Positions 1 through 4,793 of a stretch of 5,263 nucleotides of DNA are shown piece after piece. The stretch is from RUG14300 sp964619685 (GTDB taxonomy: Bacteria; Bacillota; Clostridia; Christensenellales; CAG-1252). Position 1 is the stretch's first letter. Each line of letters starts with the position of its first letter. The DNA lies in assembly GCA_964619685.1 (NCBI GenBank), contig CAZUET010000118.1:1-5263 (forward strand). Reading direction: 5' to 3'. The notes beneath the pieces were generated by a model. That model had not been told where the DNA came from. It saw only the letters and a list, made by a program, of their open reading frames with translations, and ran no database searches. A program made the position numbers and the translations under genes.

Positions 1-84
1 TTGACTATACCTTAATTTTTTGGGAAAATAAATCCCTTAGTTGCACCATCTAATGATAAGTATTTTTTTAGTTAAATTAGCTTC
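1..84. other. Non-coding stretch downstream of rpsU, no feature supported
   Basis: This AT-rich sequence follows the rpsU stop codon. On the minus strand it contains a short GGGA...TCCC inverted repeat (plus positions about 22-36, 4 bp arms with a 7-nt loop). A run of A rather than T follows it in the direction of transcription, so it does not look like an intrinsic terminator. An ATG near 51 opens only 14 codons before a TAG and has no ribosome binding site. In related genomes yqeY often follows rpsU, but no start of it is visible here. The sequence does not show whether transcription continues past the left edge. Confidence 0.5.
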
Positions 85-267
85 TTAGTCTCTTGAATTC
101 TTTCTCTTCTTAGCAGCCTCTGCCTTTTTCTTACGAGCAACACTGGGTTTGTTGTACTCGTCCTTACGCTTAATATCAGCAACGATACCTTCCTTTGTAC
201 ATTGACGCTTGAAACGCTTGATTGCTATATCGAGATTTTCGTTTTCACGTACTTTAACGAATGCCAT
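85..267 (-). CDS. rpsU: Small ribosomal subunit protein S21 (bS21)
   Basis: This 60-residue, very basic protein is S21 of the 30S subunit, a late-assembling protein that sits near the anti-Shine-Dalgarno end of 16S rRNA and helps initiation. The family signature is clear: a short beta start (MAFVKVRENE), the helix RFKRQCTKEG at residues 18-27, the KPSVARKKKAEAAKKRK stretch at about 40-56, and a charged tail. Length is normal for the family (about 57-70). The ATG at 267-265 is chosen because an extended Shine-Dalgarno lies 5 nt upstream (273-282) and because it gives the normal N-terminus. The stop is TAA. It is the last gene of the co-oriented block. It lies 96 nt after hinT and has its own promoter (301-329), so it is probably expressed independently of heat shock as well as by read-through from the operon. 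Identity is very secure. Confidence 0.97.
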   Translation of the reverse strand: MAFVKVRENENLDIAIKRFKRQCTKEGIVADIKRKDEYNKPSVARKKKAEAAKKRKNSRD

Positions 268-272
268 TTAAC

Positions 273-282
273 TCACCACCTT
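273..282 (-). promoter_or_regulatory. Strong extended ribosome binding site of rpsU
   Basis: On the minus strand the sequence AAGGTGGTGA lies 5 nt before the rpsU ATG. It matches the full anti-Shine-Dalgarno complement AAGGAGGTGA at 9 of 10 positions, the strongest such site in the window. This suggests rpsU is translated at a high level, as expected for a ribosomal protein. It also fixes the start codon at 267-265. Confidence 0.85.
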
Positions 283-300
283 TTATTTTAAATTGCTAAT

Positions 301-329
301 ATATTAAACCATTTTTTTGTGCTTGTCAA
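301..329 (-). promoter_or_regulatory. Sigma-A (sigma-70)-type promoter for rpsU
   Basis: Read on the minus strand, a perfect -35 box TTGACA (plus 324-329) is followed by a 17-nt spacer and the -10 box TAATAT (plus 301-306), one base from TATAAT. The spacer contains a run of seven A. The region upstream of the -35 is A/T-rich, like an UP element. Transcription would start around 293-295, leaving a leader of about 27 nt that contains the strong rpsU ribosome binding site. Box sequence, spacing and placement in a 96-nt gap before a highly expressed gene all agree. The call rests on motif matching only. Confidence 0.85.
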
Positions 330-340
330 CTTTTTGAAAG

Positions 341-355
341 TGTTTATATTAAACA
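341..355. repeat. Perfect 6-bp inverted repeat with 3-nt centre between hinT and rpsU
   Basis: TGTTTA (341-346) and TAAACA (350-355) form a perfect inverted repeat around TAT. It lies just upstream of the rpsU promoter and 9 nt after the hinT stop. The stem is short and AT-rich, and in the hinT transcript it is not followed by a U tract, so it is a poor terminator. It could be a binding site for a dimeric regulator or a chance product of AT-rich DNA. No regulator family is recognised. Confidence 0.35.
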
Positions 356-363
356 TTTTTATA

Positions 364-699
364 TTAACACATTCTATCTCTAAGCTTTTCACCGCCTAAA
401 ATGTGAATGTGCAGATGACCTACCGATTGACAACCGTTTTCACCCTTATTAGATACTAAACGGAATCCATCCTTTAGACCAAGCTTATCGGTAATCGATG
501 CAAGCACAATAAATGAATCCGCTAAGTCATGTGCTTGTTCTTTAGTCATCTCGGTAATATCAGCAAAATGCTCCTTAGGTATCATCAAATAATGACACTT
601 GCACTGTTGTTCGATATCTTTAATTATAATCATCTTATCATTTTCATAGACCTTATCAGAAGGGATCTCACCATTGATTATCTTACAAAAAATACACAT
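364..699 (-). CDS. hinT: HIT-family purine nucleoside phosphoramidase (HinT-like)
   Basis: This 111-residue histidine-triad protein belongs to the branch that hydrolyses adenosine 5'-phosphoramidates and aminoacyl-AMP-like adducts; it is cytosolic and usually a homodimer. The HIT motif is intact: H95-L-H97-I-H99-I-L, followed by GG. By alignment to rabbit Hint1, H97 is the nucleophile, and N84 and S92 match the active-site Asn and Ser. The N-terminus MCIFCKIINGEIPS is the usual bacterial opening. C2 and C5 with H44 (PKEH) and H95 form the Cys-Cys-His-His zinc site known in such proteins. Oddities: Cys90 stands where Gly105 sits in Hint1, there is a C33-K-C35 pair, and the C-terminus (KLRDRMC) lacks the common Trp-Pro ending. 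The ATG has an AAGGAG site 7 nt upstream (707-712). It follows mtaB by 16 nt and is probably co-transcribed with it. The family is certain; the physiological substrate is not known from sequence. Confidence 0.93.
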   Translation of the reverse strand: MCIFCKIINGEIPSDKVYENDKMIIIKDIEQQCKCHYLMIPKEHFADITEMTKEQAHDLADSFIVLASITDKLGLKDGFRLVSNKGENGCQSVGHLHIHILGGEKLRDRMC

Positions 700-715
700 T
701 TTATCTCTCCTTATA

Positions 716-1969
716 TTATGAATTTATTTTTATAACCTCGCCTTTCACACCGTCTTTATAAAGTTCGGTGATTCTGACGCTATAAATTTTACCGATTTCA
801 GCCTCATTGTATGTCTTGAAATATACTCTAAGGTAATTATCGCTATAGCCTTCCGCAAATCCACCGTCCGTATATTCAACAAGTACCGACTGAGTTGAGC
901 CTATACTTGCTTCGGCAAACTCTCGCTTTAGTTCTTTTTTTAACTCAAAAAGCTTATTCTCACGGGCTTTAATTATCGAGGGATCGAGAACTTTCCATGA
1001 ATATGCACGAGTGCCTGCTCTTCTCGAATAAGGGAATATATGTATATCCGCAAATGCAACCTCTTTAGCCAATTCATAAGAATTATTAAAGGCTTCTTCT
1101 GTTTCAGTAGAAAAACCTACGATTATATCGGTGGTTATGGCTGCAAACGGAAAATATTCTCTAATCAATGCACATTTTTTAATATACTCTTCTCGGGTAT
1201 ATTTTCTATTCATTGATTTTAAAACATCGTTATCTCCACTTTGAAGGGATAAATGAAAATGAGCACAGAAGTTCCCTGCATTTTTTAGTGCCTGCAGAAA
1301 CTGTCTTGTGATAACATTTACTTCAAGAGAACTAAACCTAATTCTCGAATTTATTGATGATAATGCTTTGACAAGCTCGGTAAGGGTTACACCAATATCA
1401 GAACCATATGAGGAAACATTTATACCCGTAAGCACAATCTCTTGAGTTGTCAATGATTTTAGATTACATTCACATAAAATGTCGTCTATAGCTCTACTTC
1501 TTTGCCTACCCCTTAAATATGGGATAATACAATATGAACAAAAGTTATTACAGCCGTCTTGGATTTTAACAAATGCTCTTGTACGGGAATTATCGGAATA
1601 TGTCATGTATTCATATTCCTTTGGTATCTCCGTTTTATCAATACCGCTCGGTAGATCGCAAACATTTTCCTTGAATGCATTACCAGAAATGTATTCTGCA
1701 TCCTTTGAAATAAATTGATCGGGATCTTTTTCCGATGCACAACCGATTATATATATCTTAGCATCTTTATTATATTTTCTTACTCTTGCTACGCATTGCC
1801 TTGACTTCTTTTCTGCTTCTTGGGTTACGGCACAAGTATTGATAATATAAACATCCGCACTTTCAAATTCGTTAACTACGGTATGTCCCATTAGTCTAAG
1901 TTTTGTAGCGATACTCTCACTTTCACATGTATTGACCTTACAGCCAAGCGAAATTACAGAAATTTTCAT
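716..1969 (-). CDS. mtaB: tRNA (t6A37) methylthiotransferase, MiaB-like radical SAM enzyme
   Basis: MtaB converts t6A at position 37 of tRNAs that read ANN codons into ms2t6A, using two [4Fe-4S] clusters and S-adenosylmethionine. The 417 residues show the three domains in order. The N-terminal UPF0004 domain has cluster cysteines C10 (LGC), C46 (NTCAVT) and C77 (IIGC). The radical SAM domain carries CxxxCxxC at C140/C144/C147, followed by IIPYLRGRQRSR, the GINVSSYG segment, HLSLQSG at about 239-245 and PYSRRAGTRA at about 313-322. A C-terminal TRAM RNA-binding domain runs from about 355 to 417. GCKVNTCESE at the start and the overall length favour MtaB (YqeV) over MiaB or RimO. S287-T288 replaces the Pro-Gly normally found in IVGFPGETEE. 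The ATG overlaps the rsmE TAA by one base (TAATG) and has GGAGG four bases upstream (1974-1978), so translation is probably coupled to rsmE. All cluster cysteines are present. Confidence 0.94.
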   Translation of the reverse strand: MKISVISLGCKVNTCESESIATKLRLMGHTVVNEFESADVYIINTCAVTQEAEKKSRQCVARVRKYNKDAKIYIIGCASEKDPDQFISKDAEYISGNAFKENVCDLPSGIDKTEIPKEYEYMTYSDNSRTRAFVKIQDGCNNFCSYCIIPYLRGRQRSRAIDDILCECNLKSLTTQEIVLTGINVSSYGSDIGVTLTELVKALSSINSRIRFSSLEVNVITRQFLQALKNAGNFCAHFHLSLQSGDNDVLKSMNRKYTREEYIKKCALIREYFPFAAITTDIIVGFSTETEEAFNNSYELAKEVAFADIHIFPYSRRAGTRAYSWKVLDPSIIKARENKLFELKKELKREFAEASIGSTQSVLVEYTDGGFAEGYSDNYLRVYFKTYNEAEIGKIYSVRITELYKDGVKGEVIKINS

Positions 1970-2685
1970 TAGTCCTCCATAAACAATGATATAGATGCCA
2001 AACCACTTATTACCGCAGTTTCAGCTCTAAGTATGCGTTTTCCAAGTGTAACCGAAGTAAAGCCTTTTGACCTTGCCTTATCGATTTCTTCGACTGTTAA
2101 TCCGCCCTCGCTACCGATAGCAAGTGTAACAGAATTATATTCATTTAGCCCGTTTAAAACGGTTTTTAATTTATTATTATGCTCTTTTTCGTAAGCAATT
2201 ATTTTTAATCCCTCTGCATGGTTTAACGCTTCATCAAAGGTCATTGGTTCATAAACCGTCGGTTTTTTTGCTCTACCGCACTGCTTACAAGCCTCTAAAA
2301 CTATTCGATTAAGTCTTTCTAAACGAACCGACTTTTCGGATGTATTTTGAGAAATAAACGGAATTATTACATTTACCCCCAATTCAACCGCTTTTTGAAT
2401 ACCTATCTCATATTTCTCAGACTTTGTCAAACCATACAAAAGGATCATTTTTGATTCATGCTCGGTTTGATTTAGTTCCTTAGATTCTATCTTACAGGTT
2501 GTCTTATCCTTTTCAATAGTCAAGACTGTACAATTATAATCATACCCGGAATTATCGCATACGATCAGCTTATACCCTTTCTTAAATCTAAGAACATTGG
2601 ATAAATGAATATGCTCATCACCCGTTATCGTGACAGTATCGCCATTAATATTTTCAGTTGGAACAAAAAATCGTTTAATTTCCAT
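1969..2685 (-). CDS. rsmE: 16S rRNA (uracil-1498-N3)-methyltransferase
   Basis: RsmE methylates N3 of U1498 in helix 44 of 16S rRNA, next to the decoding site, on assembled 30S subunits. The 238-residue length is normal. An N-terminal PUA-like domain covers about residues 1-72 (KRFFV, then GDEHIHLSNVLRFKKGY). A C-terminal SPOUT/trefoil-knot methyltransferase domain carries KAVELGVNVIIPF (98-110), EACKQCGR (131-138), IGSEGGLTVEEID (190-202) and LGKRILRAETA (214-224), the family's SAM-binding knot signatures. The ATG lies inside the end of prmA (11-nt overlap, different frame). It has no clear Shine-Dalgarno, only an A-rich AAAAAGAAAAA tract. The start is still credible because the family begins MxxxRFFV at this point, and initiation is probably by ribosomes finishing prmA. 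It overlaps mtaB by 1 nt downstream. Equivalent to B. subtilis yqeU in both sequence type and position. Confidence 0.95.
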   Translation of the reverse strand: MEIKRFFVPTENINGDTVTITGDEHIHLSNVLRFKKGYKLIVCDNSGYDYNCTVLTIEKDKTTCKIESKELNQTEHESKMILLYGLTKSEKYEIGIQKAVELGVNVIIPFISQNTSEKSVRLERLNRIVLEACKQCGRAKKPTVYEPMTFDEALNHAEGLKIIAYEKEHNNKLKTVLNGLNEYNSVTLAIGSEGGLTVEEIDKARSKGFTSVTLGKRILRAETAVISGLASISLFMED

Positions 2686-3598
2686 TTTTTCTTTTTAGCG
2701 TAAAGGCACGCCAATCCTTCATTGATAGACTATCTACCACCGTATAGCCGTATTTCTGATAGCATTCTATCACTTCATCCTCTCTTGATGCTATAATACC
2801 GCTTATCACCAAGGTTCCGTTTTCAGATAAATGTGACTCAATTTGCGGAGCAAGCATTTGAAGAATATCCGCTGTAATATTAGCAAATATGATGTCATAA
2901 ACGCCGTTATCGTTACTTAACAAGCTATCTTGTCTAACTATGTAATTATTATCAAAATGATTAAGTTTAAGATTGGTGTTTAAGTTATCCAAAGCATCGC
3001 CGTCAAGATCGGTAAAATAGCAAGATGTGGCACCTAACTTTAATGCACTCATTCCTATTATACCGCTTCCGCAACCTACATCGGCAACCCTTTTACCAAC
3101 CATGTCAAGGTTAAAGGATAATCTAAGACACATATTAGTGCTTTCGTGCTCGCCAGTACCAAACGCTTGTCCAGGTTCAATAAATATGTAATTTTCACCC
3201 TGAGGTTCTTCCCATGACGGAATAATAGAGATTTTATCGAGAATGATAGGCTTATAGTACTTTTTCCACTCTTCCAACCAGTTTACTTCGGGTACGATTT
3301 CATACTTAACGCTAAATGTATTTCTCGGAAACGGAAATGAATCTTCAATAAAATGAAGTCTATCCTTGATCGTTTCATTAATTGATTCGGGTTCGTCTGT
3401 ATCAAAAAAAGCATCAACAGTTACATCACCCTTTTTATCATCATCGGTTATGTAATCCCAAACAACACCGTTCTTATCTATCTCGTCAAAATCTTGAGGA
3501 TCAATGATAGAAACACCTTGAGCCCCTAAATCAAACATAGCGTCAGATATCAATTCTGACGCTTGATGAGTTGTAGTAACAGTAAACTTATAAGTCAT
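2675..3598 (-). CDS. prmA: Ribosomal protein L11 methyltransferase
   Basis: PrmA transfers methyl groups from S-adenosylmethionine to amino groups of ribosomal protein L11. At 307 residues it has the usual size. The N-terminal L11-recognition domain (about 1-105) leads into a linker with NWLEEWKKYYKP (106-117). The Rossmann-type methyltransferase domain then has the family-specific EPGQAFGTGEHEST (141-154), motif I VADVGCGSGIIG (171-182), an acidic motif II FTDLDGDAL (195-203), the FANITADIL substrate-site segment (238-246) and a closing DWRAFTLKRK (295-304). The ATG lies 3 nt after the dnaJ TAG. The nearest Shine-Dalgarno-like AAGGA (3615-3619) is 16 nt from the start, too far to be ideal, so re-initiation after dnaJ is likely. 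The 3' end overlaps rsmE by 11 nt. The dnaJ-prmA-rsmE order is the usual Bacillota arrangement (yqeT). All expected SAM-binding residues are present. Confidence 0.95.
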   Translation of the reverse strand: MTYKFTVTTTHQASELISDAMFDLGAQGVSIIDPQDFDEIDKNGVVWDYITDDDKKGDVTVDAFFDTDEPESINETIKDRLHFIEDSFPFPRNTFSVKYEIVPEVNWLEEWKKYYKPIILDKISIIPSWEEPQGENYIFIEPGQAFGTGEHESTNMCLRLSFNLDMVGKRVADVGCGSGIIGMSALKLGATSCYFTDLDGDALDNLNTNLKLNHFDNNYIVRQDSLLSNDNGVYDIIFANITADILQMLAPQIESHLSENGTLVISGIIASREDEVIECYQKYGYTVVDSLSMKDWRAFTLKRKNGN

Positions 3599-3601
3599 AG
3601 T

Positions 3602-4729
3602 CTATTTCAAATAATCCTTAAATCTTCTAATAGGTTCTTCTTGATTGATATTCAAGCTTTCGGAAAAACTTACGAGTGCATCCTTTTGAGTTTTTGTAAG
3701 CTTAGTAGGAGTAACTATCTTGATCAAAACATTAAGATCGCCATAATAATCCTTACCCAAGTATTTCATACCTTTACCCTTAATTTTAAATACCTGACCT
3801 GTTTGAGTTCCTTCCGGAATTCTATATTTATAAGGACCATATGGTGTGGGAATATCTATCTCATCACCCAAAGCTGCAGTTATAAAACTGATAGGTAATT
3901 CATAAGTAATATCGTTACCCTTTCTAATGAATAACGGGTGAGTCTTAACATTGATCAAAATGATAAGATTTCCGTTAGGTGCACCGTTTTGACCGCAATC
4001 ACCGTCACCCTTGTAAACTAAGGTCTGACCATCCGAAATACCTGCCGGAATCTTGGCATGGACCGTTCTAATATTAGTAGTAAAGCCTTTACCCGCACAA
4101 TCCTTACAGAACTCGGTTATAGTCTTACCCTTTCCCTTACAGTCGGGACAAGTTGTTTCGGATATCATTTGACCGAAAATGGTGTTTTGTTTAACTCTTA
4201 CAGTACCCGAACCACCGCACTTTGTACATGTTTTGACAGCAGATGCATTCTTTGCTCCCGAACCGTTACACGATTTACATGTTTCCTTACGACGGAATTT
4301 AAGATCTTGAACAACGCCGTTTACAGCGTCAAGAAAATCTATTGTGCAACGAATTTGAATATCGTCACCGGGGCGCATTGAAGATGTTCTCGATGAAGAT
4401 CTTTGTTGACCGAATCCAGAAAAGATATTACTGAAAATATCTCCGAAATCGCCAAATCCGCCACCGCTAAAACCACCGCCCGACGAAAATTGAGGACCTT
4501 CCTCTGAACCGAACTGGTCATAATTAGCACGCTTTTGTGAATCTGACAAAACTTGATAAGCGTGATTTATTTTTTTAAATTTTTCCTCGGCAGCTTTCTT
4601 TTCAGCTTCGGGCTTACCTGCAAACAAATCGGGGTGATATTGTTTAGCAAGCTTCCTATATGCCGACTTTATTTCATCGTCTGTAGCACCCTTTTGAACG
4701 CCGAGAATATCATAATAGTTTTCTTCCAT
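3602..4729 (-). CDS. dnaJ: Chaperone protein DnaJ (Hsp40, type I)
   Basis: DnaJ delivers unfolded clients to DnaK and stimulates its ATPase. The 375-residue protein has the complete type I layout. The J domain (about 4-74) carries H32-P33-D34. A Gly/Phe-rich linker covers about 75-107. The zinc-finger region has four CxxCxGxG-type repeats starting at C151, C168, C194 and C208, giving eight zinc-ligand cysteines. The C-terminal client-binding and dimerisation domains run from about 217 to 375, including GDGDCGQNGAPNGNL and the LGDEIDIPTP segment. The helix II-III stretch after HPD (LFAGKPEAEKKAAEEKF) is about four residues longer than the common clostridial form. The ATG is the only sensible start, since the J domain begins at once and the frame closes with TAG upstream. 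Its AAAGGA lies only 2 nt away, right after a strong hairpin. It follows dnaK by 64 nt and precedes prmA by 3 nt. Expression is presumably driven by the dnaK heat-shock promoter outside the window. Confidence 0.97.
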   Translation of the reverse strand: MEENYYDILGVQKGATDDEIKSAYRKLAKQYHPDLFAGKPEAEKKAAEEKFKKINHAYQVLSDSQKRANYDQFGSEEGPQFSSGGGFSGGGFGDFGDIFSNIFSGFGQQRSSSRTSSMRPGDDIQIRCTIDFLDAVNGVVQDLKFRRKETCKSCNGSGAKNASAVKTCTKCGGSGTVRVKQNTIFGQMISETTCPDCKGKGKTITEFCKDCAGKGFTTNIRTVHAKIPAGISDGQTLVYKGDGDCGQNGAPNGNLIILINVKTHPLFIRKGNDITYELPISFITAALGDEIDIPTPYGPYKYRIPEGTQTGQVFKIKGKGMKYLGKDYYGDLNVLIKIVTPTKLTKTQKDALVSFSESLNINQEEPIRRFKDYLK

Positions 4730-4731
4730 AA

Positions 4732-4737
4732 TCCTTT
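4732..4737 (-). promoter_or_regulatory. Closely spaced ribosome binding site of dnaJ
   Basis: On the minus strand AAAGGA ends only 2 nt before the dnaJ ATG (AAAAGGATT-ATG), whereas 5-9 nt is the usual spacing. No other purine-rich site lies nearby, because the bases immediately upstream (4743-4775) are locked in a hairpin. The site therefore looks weak, which may keep DnaJ below DnaK in amount. That effect is inferred. Confidence 0.5.
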
Positions 4738-4742
4738 TAATT

Positions 4743-4775
4743 GATAAACTCTATACAAAACGTATAGAGCTTATC
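4743..4775 (-). ncRNA. Intercistronic stem-loop between dnaK and dnaJ
   Basis: Arms 4743-4756 and 4762-4775 pair over 14 positions around a 5-nt loop (GUUUU in the minus-strand RNA). Thirteen pairs are Watson-Crick. The one irregular position (4748/4770) is an A-C mismatch in plus-strand RNA but a U-G wobble in minus-strand RNA, so the helix is complete only in the operon transcript. No U tract follows (the next bases are AAUUAAAAGG), so it is not a classical intrinsic terminator. It lies 18 nt after the dnaK stop and 5 nt before the dnaJ ribosome binding site. A role in stabilising the 3' end of upstream dnaK mRNA, as an RNA-processing boundary, or in lowering dnaJ translation is plausible by analogy with other polycistronic heat-shock mRNAs. 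It is not an independent RNA gene; this is the nearest available feature type. Confidence 0.75.
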
Positions 4776-4789
4776 TAAATAATTATTTA
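4776..4789. repeat. Perfect 14-bp AT palindrome after dnaK
   Basis: TAAATAATTATTTA reads identically on both strands and directly abuts the foot of the dnaK-dnaJ hairpin, 4 nt after the dnaK stop. It has no G or C and no loop spacing, so it would form a weak RNA hairpin at best. It could act as a DNA site for a dimeric protein, a single-stranded RNase-accessible spacer, or nothing. Chance is quite possible in AT-rich spacer DNA. Confidence 0.4.
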
Positions 4790-4793
4790 ATAA

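Noticed and set aside
1..33. TTGACT at the left edge as a plus-strand -35 box
   Set aside because: At 16-18 nt spacing no acceptable -10 hexamer follows (AAAATA-like), and no plus-strand gene lies downstream.
22..36. Possible terminator GGGA-loop-TCCC after rpsU
   Set aside because: The stem is only 4 bp and is followed by A, not T, in the direction of rpsU transcription.
529..735. 68-codon open frame on the plus strand
   Set aside because: It lies antisense to hinT and the mtaB end, has no ribosome binding site and no recognisable protein features; it is a shadow frame.
1479..1718. 79-codon open frame on the plus strand inside mtaB
   Set aside because: It is wholly antisense to the conserved radical SAM region of mtaB and matches no family I recognise.
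3563..3898. 111-codon open frame on the plus strand across the prmA-dnaJ junction
   Set aside because: It is antisense to two clearly conserved genes and its composition looks like a reverse translation shadow.
4058..4381. 107-codon open frame on the plus strand with many Cys and Thr
   Set aside because: The cysteines arise from the antisense of the DnaJ zinc-finger region; there is no start signal.
4339..4530. 63-codon frame on the minus strand within dnaJ
   Set aside because: It is out of frame with the intact dnaJ reading frame and does not indicate a frameshift, since dnaJ is continuous.
4553..4744. 63-codon hydrophobic plus-strand frame resembling a small membrane protein
   Set aside because: The hydrophobic run is the antisense of the Lys/Glu-rich J domain; no ribosome binding site is seen.
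4743..4775. Intrinsic terminator between dnaK and dnaJ, or a CIRCE operator
   Set aside because: No U tract follows the stem on either strand, and the arms do not match the TTAGCACTC-N9-GAGTGCTAA CIRCE sequence.
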